Source: Actinopolymorpha alba DSM 45243 (lineage in GTDB: Bacteria; Actinomycetota; Actinomycetes; Propionibacteriales; Actinopolymorphaceae). From it: a stretch of 64,000 nucleotides of DNA. The stretch spans positions 113,754 through 177,753 of the forward strand of contig NZ_KB892779.1 of NCBI RefSeq assembly GCF_000373925.1. Direction: 5' to 3'. Both the position numbers and the translations under genes were made by a program. Under the pieces are notes generated by a model. It was not told where the DNA came from. It was given only the letters and a program-made list of their open reading frames with translations, and ran no database searches. Below, piece by piece: positions 37,808-45,828 of the stretch; the stretch's first letter is position 1; every line of letters begins with the position of its first letter.

Positions 37808-38535
37808 CAGTTGTATGCCCTCCGCTCGTCCGGAGGCGGAATGGTCGCGCCCTTGTACTCGACAGGGATGCCGCCCAGTGGGTAATCCTTGCGCTGCGGG
37901 TGGCCCGGCCAGTCATCGGGCATCTGGATCCGGGTGAGGCCCGGGTGGCCGTCGAAGACGATCCCGAAGAAGTCGTAGGCCTCCCGCTCGTGCCAGTCGG
38001 CCGTGGGATAGATCCCCACCACCGACGGGATGTGGGGCTCAGCGTCGGGGCAGGTCACCTCGAGCCGGATCCGCCGGTTGTGCGTCATCGACAGCAGGTG
38101 GTAGACGGCGTGCAGCTCGCGGTCGCGGTCTCCTGGGTAGTGGACGCCCGACACTCCGCTGCAGAACTCGTACCTCAGTGCGGGGTCGTCACGGAAGTGA
38201 CGGGCCACCGCGACGAGGTGGTCACGACGGACATAGAAGGTGATCTCGCCACGGTCGACGACGACCTTCTCGATCGCCTCGTCGTACGCCGGGCCGTCGC
38301 CCTCCTCCAGCACCACGGCAAGCCGGTCGGCCACCTCGTCGAACCATCCGCCGTACGGCGGCGTGGTGCTGCCGGGCAGCGCGACGGTGCGGACGAGCCG
38401 GCCGTATCCGGACGTGTCGGAGGTGCCCCGAACGCCGAAGGCGCCGCGGCGTACGTCGATGACCTCGGGCGGTGCGGGCTCCCGCTTCTCCGGAAGCAGG
38501 TCCGGGGCCTCGTCAGGCGTCTGCTGGTCACTCAC
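37807..38535 (-). CDS. nuoC: NADH-quinone oxidoreductase subunit C
   Basis: This 242-residue peripheral subunit scaffolds the hydrophilic arm. The hallmark is the C-terminal [20 protein letters not shown] ... [17 protein letters not shown] region (near 176-225). The N-terminal 70 residues are polar and specific to actinobacterial forms. The ATG overlaps the nuoB stop by four bases. It is not fused to NuoD, unlike in E. coli. Confidence 0.97.
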   Translation of the reverse strand: MSDQQTPDEAPDLLPEKREPAPPEVIDVRRGAFGVRGTSDTSGYGRLVRTVALPGSTTPPYGGWFDEVADRLAVVLEEGDGPAYDEAIEKVVVDRGEITFYVRRDHLVAVARHFRDDPALRYEFCSGVSGVHYPGDRDRELHAVYHLLSMTHNRRIRLEVTCPDAEPHIPSVVGIYPTADWHEREAYDFFGIVFDGHPGLTRIQMPDDWPGHPQRKDYPLGGIPVEYKGATIPPPDERRAYN

Positions 38536-39086
38536 CGCAGCAACCCCTTCATCTCAGAGGTCGACGCGCTCTCGAGCGCGGTCAACTCCTGCTCCTCGAG
38601 CTCCTGCTCCTTGTGGACGCCGAGCTTGGACGTCTGGATCTTGTGGTGCAGCTTGAGGATGGCGTCGAGGAGCATCTCGGGCCGGGGCGGGCAGCCGGGC
38701 AGGTAGATGTCGACCGGCACCACGTGGTCGACGCCCTGCACGATCGCGTAGTTGTTGAACATCCCGCCGCTGGAGGCGCAGACGCCCATGGACAGCACCC
38801 ACTTGGGCTCGGGCATCTGGTCATAGATCTGCCGGAGGACCGGCGCCATCTTCTGGCTCACCCGGCCGGCGACGATCATCAGGTCGGCCTGGCGCGGGGA
38901 GGCGCGGAACACCTCCATGCCGAAGCGTCCCGTGTCGTAGACCGGCCCACCGGTGGTCATCATCTCGATCGCGCAGCACGCCAGGCCGAACGTCGCCGGC
39001 CAGACCGACGCCTTGCGGAAGTAGCCAACGACGCCCTCGACCGTGGTCAGGAGGACCCCGGCGGGCAGCTTCTCTTCGATGCCCAT
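38532..39086 (-). CDS. nuoB: NADH-quinone oxidoreductase subunit B
   Basis: This protein of about 184 residues holds the terminal cluster N2 that hands electrons to quinone. The ligands are the tandem Cys37-Cys38 ([10 protein letters not shown]), Cys103 ([10 protein letters not shown]) and Cys132 (LPGCPPRPE). ATG 39086 gives the standard N-terminus MGIEEKLP; the frame stays open to 39173 but overlaps the end of nuoA. The gap to nuoA is 64 bases. Confidence 0.97.
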   Translation of the reverse strand: MGIEEKLPAGVLLTTVEGVVGYFRKASVWPATFGLACCAIEMMTTGGPVYDTGRFGMEVFRASPRQADLMIVAGRVSQKMAPVLRQIYDQMPEPKWVLSMGVCASSGGMFNNYAIVQGVDHVVPVDIYLPGCPPRPEMLLDAILKLHHKIQTSKLGVHKEQELEEQELTALESASTSEMKGLLR

Positions 39087-39150
39087 GGTTATCAGCTGCT
39101 CTCTTCCGTACGACTGGTCGGACCGCGGCGGGTGCCGAGAGGTCGACCTC

Positions 39151-39510
39151 TTAGTCCCATTCGAGGCCTCCACGCCGCCAGACGTAGGCGTACGCGACGA
39201 ACACGGTCACGATGAACAGCACCATCTCGACCAGGCCGAACAGCGCCATCTGGTCGAAGGCGACGGCCCACGGGAACAGGAAGATGATCTCGATGTCGAA
39301 GATGATGAAGAGCATCGCGGTGATGTAGTACTTCACCGGGAACCGTCCGCCGCCGGCCGGCTGCGGTGTGGGCTCGATCCCACACTCGTAGGAGTCGACC
39401 TTCGCCCGGTTCCAGCGCTTCGGGCCCATCAGGGATCCGGCCACGGCGGAGACGACCGCGAAGCCCCCACCGAGCAGAAGCAGTACGAGAATCGGCACGT
39501 AGAGGTTCAC
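39151..39510 (-). CDS. nuoA: NADH-quinone oxidoreductase subunit A
   Basis: This 119-residue membrane subunit has three helices. The quinone-loop motif [10 protein letters not shown] with its redox-switch-type Cys and [19 protein letters not shown] are family signatures. GTG 39510 gives the usual length and has GGGGAGCAGG about nine bases before it; an ATG at 39570 would add 20 polar residues. The 151-base gap upstream contains a possible -10 box TAGGAT at 39622-39627 on the minus strand, so nuoA-N may have its own promoter besides the one before the reductase gene. Confidence 0.95.
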   Translation of the reverse strand: MNLYVPILVLLLLGGGFAVVSAVAGSLMGPKRWNRAKVDSYECGIEPTPQPAGGGRFPVKYYITAMLFIIFDIEIIFLFPWAVAFDQMALFGLVEMVLFIVTVFVAYAYVWRRGGLEWD

Positions 39511-39661
39511 GCCGACCTGCTCCCCTTTCTGGCTGTAGTGGTTACGACCCCGATCGATGTGGGGGTCCAAAGCGCCGCACCGGGCACGCGACGATGCGCG
39601 CTCGTATCGGACCGGCTCGCCATCCTAGGACTCCCTCATCTCGTGCCTTCGCACGCCTTCT

Positions 39662-41008
39662 TCACGCCGCTGGCGTGACCTTGCACATCGCGTTGATGAC
39701 GCGGTCCATCGCGTCGCCACCGCGCGGGTCGGTCAGATTGGCCAGCAGCTTGATCGTGAAGCGCATCAGCACCGGGTGCGGCAGGCCGTGCCGGGTGGCG
39801 AGCTTCATGATCTGCGGGTTGCCGATCGCCTTCACGAACAGCCGACCCAGTGTGTAGTAGCCGCCGTAGCGGTCCTTCAGCGCCCTGGGGTAGCTGGCCA
39901 GCACCCGTTCGCGGGACGACCCGGCGGGCCGCGCCAGCGCTTGGGCCACGATGTCGGCGGCGAGTTCGCCCGACTCCATCGCGTAGGCGATCCCTTCGCC
40001 ATTGAAGGGGTTGACCATGCCGCCGGCGTCACCGACGAGCATCAGGCCCCGAGCGTAGTGGGGCTGGCGGTTGAAGCCCATCGGGAGTGCCGCGCCACGG
40101 ACCGGACCGACCTGGTGGTCGTCGACGAAGCCCCATTCCTCCGGCATGCCCGAGAGCCAGGCCTTGAGGAGGGCGCGGTAGTCGGCGTTCTGGAAACCCG
40201 TGCTGGTGTTGAGGAGGCCGAGCCCGACGTTGCTGGTGCCGTCGCCCATGCCGAACACCCAGCCGTAGCCGGGGAGCAGGTTGCTCTGTCCGGGTTTGCC
40301 GTCCCAGAGTTCGAGCCAGGACTCGAGCCAGTCGTCGTCGTGCCGCGGGCTGGTGAAGTAGGTGCGGACCGCGACGCCCATCGGGCGGTCCTCGCGCCGG
40401 CGCAGGCCGACCGCGACCGAGAGTCGCGAGGAGTTGCCGTCGGCCGCGATGACCAGGGGCGCGCGATAGGTGATCTCGTCGGGTCGGGCCTCGGCCGCAT
40501 CGTCGGGCTGGGCCTTGGCCGCCGCCTTGCCGGCCTTCGGGTCGTGGGCCTTCGCGGGCTTCACGGTGACGCCGATGATCCGGCCCGTACGCTCGTCGTG
40601 GACTGGTCCGGTAACGGCCGTCCGCTCATGGAGCCGGACGCCGGCCTTCTCGGCCTGCCGGGCCAGAACTTCGTCGAAGTCGGTGCGCTTGCGGACCAGG
40701 CCGTACGACGGAAACTCGGCCAGGTCCGGCCAGGGCAGCTCCAACCGCATGCCGCCGCCGTAGATGCGGAGGCCGTGGTTGCGCAGCCAACCCGCTTCCG
40801 TGGAGGTGTCGATGCCCATCTTGACGAGCTGCTTGACGGCCCGTGGGGTGAGCCCGTCGCCGCACACCTTCTCCCGCGGGAACGCGGTCTTTTCGAGAAG
40901 TAGGACGTCGAGTCCGGTGCGCGCGAGGTGGTAAGCGGTCGTGGCACCGGCCGGTCCTGCTCCAACGACGATGACGTCCGCGTCGTAGTCGATGCTCGTG
41001 CGGCTCAT
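39662..41008 (-). CDS. Geranylgeranyl reductase family FAD protein (probable menaquinone side-chain reductase)
   Basis: This 448-residue flavoprotein begins with the dinucleotide fold VIVVGAGPAGATTAYHLARTG, followed by PREKVCGDGLTPRAVKQL and GDAGGMVNPFNGEGIAYAMESG, all signatures of the geranylgeranyl reductase family. In mycobacteria a homologue (MenJ) saturates one isoprene unit of menaquinone. The setting directly before nuoA, with menG, menF and a polyprenyl synthase nearby, supports that role here. An insertion rich in Lys and Ala near residues 150-185 is unusual. A Rex-type operator lies 113 bases upstream of the start. The menJ assignment is inference. Confidence 0.85.
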   Translation of the reverse strand: MSRTSIDYDADVIVVGAGPAGATTAYHLARTGLDVLLLEKTAFPREKVCGDGLTPRAVKQLVKMGIDTSTEAGWLRNHGLRIYGGGMRLELPWPDLAEFPSYGLVRKRTDFDEVLARQAEKAGVRLHERTAVTGPVHDERTGRIIGVTVKPAKAHDPKAGKAAAKAQPDDAAEARPDEITYRAPLVIAADGNSSRLSVAVGLRRREDRPMGVAVRTYFTSPRHDDDWLESWLELWDGKPGQSNLLPGYGWVFGMGDGTSNVGLGLLNTSTGFQNADYRALLKAWLSGMPEEWGFVDDHQVGPVRGAALPMGFNRQPHYARGLMLVGDAGGMVNPFNGEGIAYAMESGELAADIVAQALARPAGSSRERVLASYPRALKDRYGGYYTLGRLFVKAIGNPQIMKLATRHGLPHPVLMRFTIKLLANLTDPRGGDAMDRVINAMCKVTPAA

Positions 41009-41120
41009 CGGTCCTCATACCTAGGTGAGATGTCCGAACCCCGTTGGATGACGCCACTTCGTGCGGAGTCGGACCCTTTTCAGGCTCTTCGTTCGCTGGG
41101 CCGACACCGCACCACAGGAA

Positions 41121-41138
41121 TTGTGAATGTCTTCACGA
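41121..41138 (-). promoter_or_regulatory. Putative Rex operator
   Basis: TTGTGAA-TGTC-TTCACGA matches the Rex consensus TTGTGAA-N4-TTCACAA at 13 of 14 conserved positions. Rex senses the NADH/NAD+ ratio, and in Streptomyces its regulon is reported to include nuo. The site lies in the 268-base control region upstream of the geranylgeranyl reductase gene, the first gene of the nuo block on this strand. I see no other gene in 41009-41276. Confidence 0.65.
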
Positions 41139-41276
41139 ATTCATGCTGAGCACAGTCTACGGGGTACCCGAGGCCTCGCACACAACCCCCCGCAGTCGTG
41201 ATGACCTGCGGATTTACGCGACGTTGACGTTGCAAAAAAGACCTTGGTCGAGGCGTAGCCGATCACCTCGGCCCGA

Positions 41277-41638
41277 TCACCGGAGCGGCAGTCTCCGGAC
41301 CCGGATGCCTTTCCGCCCAAAGGCGACGATGGCGCCCGCCTCCAGCGGATCAGCCACAGCCTCGAGATTTACCAAGAGGAGCTTCGCCAGATCTGGGGCG
41401 CGCAGTGTCGAGATCTCCCGGGTCAAGATCACCGATGGGCTTGCCGCCTGCTGGCGGCGAGCAACGTGCCGAAGTCGCTATCCGCCGAGATGATGACGCG
41501 GCGCTCACTACGAGCTCGGACCATGAGCTCAAGATCCGGGGCTGAGCCCGAGGGAATCGACGTGCACGGCATCGTGTCCGTTGGACTCGAGGATGGGATC
41601 CTGCTGAACGAGATGTTCTTGTCGACGAGAAACCTCAC
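41277..41638 (-). pseudogene. Decayed DUF5615 (PIN-like) toxin-type gene
   Basis: The start GTG 41638 gives MRFLVDKNIS, the N-terminal strand of DUF5615 PIN-like proteins. A shift in frame then gives GHDAVHVDSLGL, a second shift gives SAPDLELMVRARS...ISADSDFGTLLA, and a third gives SPSVILTREISTLRAPDLA and a normal C-terminus ending VRRLPLR at 41277. Each block is in the right order and matches the family, so three indels have broken one gene of about 120 codons. It overlaps the DUF433 gene at GTGA, the usual arrangement of this pair. Confidence 0.8.
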
Positions 41639-41862
41639 GCCGTCTCTTTCAGCGGCAGCATCGTGACCTCAGCCGACTCCGCGGCCTAGAGAAGTGCTTG
41701 ACGCAGATCCTCTGCCTCGACGAACGGAAACTCCTCCTGAATTTCCTCAAGTCCCCAGCCCGCTGCGACAAGCCGCACCAGGTGTGCGACCGTGAACCGT
41801 AGGCCACGTATGCAGGGCTGCCCAGCCACTTTGTCGGGTTCGACGGTGATCCGGTCAAACAC
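41635..41862 (-). pseudogene. DUF433 antitoxin-type gene with in-frame amber stop
   Basis: GTG 41862, with GAGGAG five bases before it, starts FDRITVEPDKVAGQPCIRGL, a clear DUF433 domain, followed by EEIQEEFPFVEAEDLRQALL. A TAG at 41686-41688 interrupts where the family usually has Tyr (ALLYAAE). After it the frame continues AAESAEVTMLPLKETA to a TGA that overlaps the DUF5615 start. A single-base change of TAC or TAT to TAG explains the break. The truncated product lacks only about 17 residues and might still fold. An ATG at 41898 is also in frame. Confidence 0.75.
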
Positions 41863-41948
41863 GATCGCTCCTCTGGGCCACTTCCTGGGGTTGCCCAACC
41901 CTCCAAAGTCTAGGGCTTACTCCCCGTTCTGGAACGCACAACGGGCTG

Positions 41949-42641
41949 TCAGGGGCGTCGGGCGCGGTGGAGGGCGACGATCCCGCCGCTCAGGTTGCGC
42001 CACTCGACGCGGCCCCACCCGGCCGCCGCGAACAACGCGGCGAGCTCGTCCTGCGCTGGCCATGCCCGGATCGACTCGGCGAGGTAGACGTACGACTCGG
42101 GATCGGTCGTCACCCGGCGGGCGATGGCTGGCAGGGCCCGCATGAGGTACTCGAGGTAGACCGTGCGGAACGGCGTCCAGGTGGGCCGGCTGAACTCACA
42201 CACCACCAACCGACCACCCGGCCGGGTGACCCGCAGGAACTCGCGGAGCCCCGCCTCGACGTCGACCAGGTTGCGCAGGCCGAAGGAGATCGTCACCGCG
42301 TCGAAGCTCCCGTCCGCGAACGGCAGTGACACCGCGTCGCCGACAACGAACGCCAGCTCCGAGCGGGCGCGCTTACCGTGCCGCACCATGCCGGCCGAGA
42401 AGTCGCACGGGACGACGAACGCACCGTCGCGCCCGAGGGGTTCGCTCGACGTGCCGGTCCCGGCCGCGACGTCGAGCACCCGCTCCCCCGGTCGGGGGTC
42501 GACGGCGCGTACGACCGCACGCCGCCACAGCCGGTCCTGGCCAAGGGACATCAGGTCGTTCGCGAGGTCGTACCGATTGGCGAGTTCGTCGAACATCGCC
42601 GCCACTTCACGCGGCTCTTTCGCAAGTGATGCACGGACCAC
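41949..42641 (-). CDS. menG: Demethylmenaquinone methyltransferase
   Basis: This 230-residue SAM-dependent methyltransferase performs the last step of menaquinone synthesis. [24 protein letters not shown] (near 17-40) and [16 protein letters not shown] (near 55-70, SAM loop) are UbiE/MenG signatures, with [24 protein letters not shown] and CEFSRPTW further on. There is no dedicated ubiquinone pathway in the window, so the menaquinone role is favoured. GTG 42641 is the only suitable start. It is divergent from menF across 73 bases, so both may share control. Confidence 0.93.
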   Translation of the reverse strand: MVRASLAKEPREVAAMFDELANRYDLANDLMSLGQDRLWRRAVVRAVDPRPGERVLDVAAGTGTSSEPLGRDGAFVVPCDFSAGMVRHGKRARSELAFVVGDAVSLPFADGSFDAVTISFGLRNLVDVEAGLREFLRVTRPGGRLVVCEFSRPTWTPFRTVYLEYLMRALPAIARRVTTDPESYVYLAESIRAWPAQDELAALFAAAGWGRVEWRNLSGGIVALHRARRP

Positions 42642-42700
42642 GTGTCCAACCTCTCACGCCGGGACGGCCGACCAACGACCACCCTGGCCACCGAGGGACC

Positions 42701-42706
42701 TACGCT
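42701..42706 (+). promoter_or_regulatory. -10 box of a leaderless menF promoter
   Basis: TACGCT is eight bases before the GTG of menF, with no ribosome site between. This is the same geometry as several other genes in the window. Confidence 0.5.
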
Positions 42707-42714
42707 GGTGAGCC

Positions 42715-43998
42715 GTGACGGAACCATCAGCACTTCGCGACTTCGCGTCAGACGCCGTTCCCCGGCTGGTCGCCCGCACCACCGAGATCCACGACGAGGT
42801 AGACCTCCTGCGGATCCTGCCCCGAGCAGACGCGACCGCCTGGATGCGTCGCGGCGAAGGGTTCGTCGGCCACGGCGAGGCGGCCCGGCTGGATGCCAGC
42901 GGCCCCGACCGGTTCGCGACCGCCGTCAACTGGTGGGCCCAGGTGACGGCCACGGCCGCCGTACGCGATGAGATCGGCGAGCCGGGCACCGGGCTGGTCG
43001 CGTTCGGTTCGTTCGCCTTCGCCGACGAGCCGGGCCACTCGAGTCTGGTCGTTCCCGAGGTGATCGTCGGCCGCAGGGGCGGGCGTACCTGGCTGACCAC
43101 CGTCGCTGAGGAGCCGGCATTGCCCGTCTCCCGCCCGCTGGCGTCGTTGCGGATCCCACCACCAGAGCGCCCCCAGGGGGTCGTGTTCGGGGACGGTGCG
43201 CTCACCGGCACCGAGTGGGTGGGTGCCGTCGCCGAGGCCGTACGCCGGATCGGCGCGGGCGAGCTCGACAAGGTGGTCCTCGCCCGGGACCTGATCGCGG
43301 TCGCCGAGGAACCCGTCGACTTCCGCTGGCCGCTGAGCAGGCTGGCCGAGAGGTACCCCGCCTGCTGGACGTACGCCGTCCGCGGCCTGATCGGCGCGAC
43401 CCCGGAGATGCTCGTCCGGCTCGAGAACGGCCTGGTCACCTCGCGCGTCCTCGCCGGCACGATCCGGCGCAGCAACGACGACGCACACGATCTCGCACTG
43501 GCCGCCTCACTCGCCCGGTCGAGCAAGGACCTGGAGGAGCATGAGTACGCCGTACGCTCGGTGGCCGACGCGCTGGCGCCCCATTGTTCGAGCATGAACG
43601 TGCCCGAGTCGCCGTTCGTCCTGCACCTCCCGAACGTCATGCACCTCGCCACCGACCTCGCCGGCGTCCTCACCGACTCGTCGACGTCCCTGCAGCTCGC
43701 GGCGGCCCTGCACCCGTCGGCCGCCGTGTGCGGTACGCCGACACCGGTGGCGCTCGCGCTGATCTCCGAACTCGAACACATGGACCGCGGGCGGTACGCC
43801 GGCCCGGTCGGCTGGATGGACGCCGCGGGCAACGGCGAGTGGGGTATCGCCCTGCGGTGCGCCGAACTGGACGAGACGGATCCGACCCGGTTGCGGCTCT
43901 TCGCCGGCTGCGGCATCGTGGCCGACTCGGTGCCCGAGGCCGAACTCGCGGAGGCGCAGGCCAAGCTGGTGCCGGTACGCGACGCCCTCGACTCCTGA
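42715..43998 (+). CDS. menF: Isochorismate synthase
   Basis: This 427-residue enzyme converts chorismate to isochorismate, the entry to menaquinone synthesis. The chorismate-binding C-terminal domain shows ELDKVVLARDL, GATPEMLVRLENGLVTSRVLAGTIRR, SSKDLEEHEYAVRSV, LHPSAAVCGTPT and a final FAGCGIVADSVPEAELAEAQAK, with the magnesium-binding Glu residues. Another product, such as salicylate or a siderophore precursor, is possible in this family, but menD, menC and menE lie in the same window. GTG 42715 follows a TACGCT box by eight bases. An insertion element starts shortly after the stop. Confidence 0.9.
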   Translation: MTEPSALRDFASDAVPRLVARTTEIHDEVDLLRILPRADATAWMRRGEGFVGHGEAARLDASGPDRFATAVNWWAQVTATAAVRDEIGEPGTGLVAFGSFAFADEPGHSSLVVPEVIVGRRGGRTWLTTVAEEPALPVSRPLASLRIPPPERPQGVVFGDGALTGTEWVGAVAEAVRRIGAGELDKVVLARDLIAVAEEPVDFRWPLSRLAERYPACWTYAVRGLIGATPEMLVRLENGLVTSRVLAGTIRRSNDDAHDLALAASLARSSKDLEEHEYAVRSVADALAPHCSSMNVPESPFVLHLPNVMHLATDLAGVLTDSSTSLQLAAALHPSAAVCGTPTPVALALISELEHMDRGRYAGPVGWMDAAGNGEWGIALRCAELDETDPTRLRLFAGCGIVADSVPEAELAEAQAKLVPVRDALDS

Positions 43999-43999
43999 C

Positions 44000-44033
44000 G
44001 TCAACTTGACCCGGCCGTCAACTTAACCCGGCC
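44000..44033. repeat. 17-base tandem repeat at the left end of the second insertion element
   Basis: GTCAACTTGACCCGGCC (44000-44016) is followed directly by GTCAACTTAACCCGGCC (44017-44033), a single mismatch. The second copy forms the end of the element with its hairpin, and the first copy belongs to the flank just after the menF stop. Confidence 0.8.
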
Positions 44034-44101
44034 TTGAAGGACCGGGCTTGGAGGTAGCGCCCAACTGGCTGCTGGGTGGACTCCTCCGTCCAGGCACCCC
44101 G

Positions 44102-45259
44102 TTATGGGATGGAAGGGACGCGTGACTCACGCCCCGCAGCCCACGCGGTCGCGCCCCTGCGGGCGAGGACGTGGGAAGCGTTCCGGTCGGCGTGCGCAAC
44201 GACGCCGCACGACCGGCATGCGAATCTGGCTTGGGAGATGCGGTTGAGCCGGTCCACGTGGCCGCATTCTGCGCACTCCTTGGAGGAGTAGGCGGGGTCC
44301 ACGAACACGAGCGGGACTCCGGCTCGCCGCGCCTTGTAGACGATGAAGTCTGCGAGCTGGGCGAAGGCCCAGGAGTGGAGTGCGACCCGTTGGGGCTTGC
44401 GGAGCCGTACCCGGGTGCGGATGCCCTTCAGCTCTTCGAGCGAGAGTCCGCCTCCGGTGCGTTCAGCCTCGGTCACGATCGTCTTGGCGATGATGTGGTT
44501 GCTGTTCTTGACGTGCCGCCGTTCGCGGCGGGAACGCTCCTTCAGCCGCCGTTTGGCGGACTTGGTGCGCCTTTTCTGGAGCTTGGTCCGCAGGGCGAGT
44601 TGCCGCTTGCGGTACCGGTTGAGCCGCCGCCCGGCGGCCTGGTAGCCGGTGGACGTGGTGGCGATGTTGACGATGCCGAGATCCACGCCGATGAAGCCGC
44701 CCGGCTCGTACTGCTCGGCCTCGGGAACTTCGCAGGTGGCGATCAGGTAAAACACGCCGTTGCGTTCGATCAAATCGGACTCGCCCTTGCGGTGCAGCTG
44801 GAGCACCTTCAACGCGTCCGCCGCGCATGCGAAGGACAGGTCCTTGATCCGACCTGCGGTGGTCCAGATACTCACCGTCTGCGTGTCGTACTGCCAGCTC
44901 AAACAGCGGTCGTCGTACGGCTGCGCGGCCTCGGGCCGGAACGTGATCGGCTTGGACTCGGCCTTGACCCGGCGCTTGGAGCCCTTCCGGCCGAGGTTCC
45001 CGGCGCGCAGGTTGGCGTGCAGCGTGGTGTACGCGTCCCGAACCTTTTTGATCACGTGTTGCGCGGCCTGCGCGCCCAGGCCCTGTTCCTTGAGCTGGGC
45101 GTAGGTGTGCTTGCGCAGTTCGTACTCACGCGGCACGTCATTGACAAACGCGACCTCGGAGACCCAGTTCGCGGCGTCGTTGACCGTGCGCAGAGTCGCC
45201 GACAGCGCGGATGCCTGCGCGGCATCCGGTATCAGCTTGACCTGCGTCACGATCTTCAC
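44102..45259 (-). CDS. tnpB: RNA-guided endonuclease TnpB, second lineage
   Basis: This protein of about 385 residues is a TnpB with intact RuvC residues: Asp193 (GVDLGIVNIA), Glu275 or Glu276 (LSLEELKG) and Asp358 (AHADRNASHV). The zinc finger is CAEC (329-332) and CRSC (348-351). The N-terminus is QVKLIPDAAQASAL. Outside the catalytic blocks it shares little with the TnpB of copy 1, and it has a long basic stretch (residues 213-255). GTG 45259 gives the normal family start; a TTG at 45265 is also in frame. It probably uses an omega RNA made from the element end that lies beside menF. Confidence 0.92.
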   Translation of the reverse strand: MKIVTQVKLIPDAAQASALSATLRTVNDAANWVSEVAFVNDVPREYELRKHTYAQLKEQGLGAQAAQHVIKKVRDAYTTLHANLRAGNLGRKGSKRRVKAESKPITFRPEAAQPYDDRCLSWQYDTQTVSIWTTAGRIKDLSFACAADALKVLQLHRKGESDLIERNGVFYLIATCEVPEAEQYEPGGFIGVDLGIVNIATTSTGYQAAGRRLNRYRKRQLALRTKLQKRRTKSAKRRLKERSRRERRHVKNSNHIIAKTIVTEAERTGGGLSLEELKGIRTRVRLRKPQRVALHSWAFAQLADFIVYKARRAGVPLVFVDPAYSSKECAECGHVDRLNRISQARFACRSCGVVAHADRNASHVLARRGATAWAAGRESRVPSIP

Positions 45260-45283
45260 GAGCAATGATCATAACATTGATCT

Positions 45284-45712
45284 ATGTCACCTCGATGGGA
45301 GCCAAACCCCGATATCCGCAGGGGCCGTAGCGTCGTCTACACCCTGCACGCACACTTGGTCTTCACACCGAAATACCGGCGCGGACCGTTCACCGGCGAG
45401 ATCCTGACGCGGTGCGAGGAGGTCATGCGTGACGTCTGCACCGACTTCGGAGCGGAGCTGCGGGAGTTCAACGGCGAGACCGATCACGTCCACCTGCTCG
45501 TCCACTACCCGCCGAAGGTCGCCCTCTCCCGGCTGGTCGGCTCCCTCAAGGGTGTCTCCGCCCGGCGCCTGCGCCAAGAGTTCCCGGGACACATCCGCAA
45601 GTACCTGTGGGGCGAACACTTCTGGTCCCCCTCTTACTTCGCCGCCTCCTGCGGAGGCGCACCGCTCGCCGTGGTGAAGGAGTACATCGAGAACCAGAAA
45701 CGCCCTGGTTAA
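45284..45712 (+). CDS. tnpA: IS200/IS605-family transposase TnpA (Y1 HUH)
   Basis: This 142-residue transposase has the HUH motif at His68 and His70 (DHVHLLV) and the catalytic Tyr134 (VVKEYIENQ). LREFNGETDHVHLLVHYPPK and FWSPSYFAASCGGAPLA are nearly the same as in the transposase at 21119. The protein is complete and should be active. Its ATG is divergent from tnpB over 24 bases, a gap containing TGATCATAACATTGATC-type AT-rich sequence with a likely shared promoter. Confidence 0.95.
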   Translation: MSPRWEPNPDIRRGRSVVYTLHAHLVFTPKYRRGPFTGEILTRCEEVMRDVCTDFGAELREFNGETDHVHLLVHYPPKVALSRLVGSLKGVSARRLRQEFPGHIRKYLWGEHFWSPSYFAASCGGAPLAVVKEYIENQKRPG

Positions 45713-45828
45713 GATCAACAGTGCAGACCTGTGCACCTGCGCGGGTCAGAGCAGTCTTGAGAAACGATTCCTCCCGGGCCTGAAGACCCGGGGCTCCTCG
45801 CTAGATCCAGCTGAAGAGGTGAGCGGCC

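Larger units (their letters stand above)
44017..45804. mobile_element. IS200/IS605-family element with divergent tnpB and tnpA (copy 2)
   Basis: The element of about 1.79 kb lies between menF and the PIG-L gene and carries tnpB (minus) and tnpA (plus) with 24 bases between their starts. The tnpA-side end (GGGTCAGAGCAGTC, then a hairpin around 45773-45793, then the terminus) matches copy 1. The tnpB-side hairpin CCCGGCCTTGAAGGACCGGG (44027-44046) also resembles that of copy 1. The TnpB proteins, however, are of different lineages. It inserted 12 to 18 bases after menF and breaks no gene. Left boundary uncertain by the length of the tandem repeat. Confidence 0.8.
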
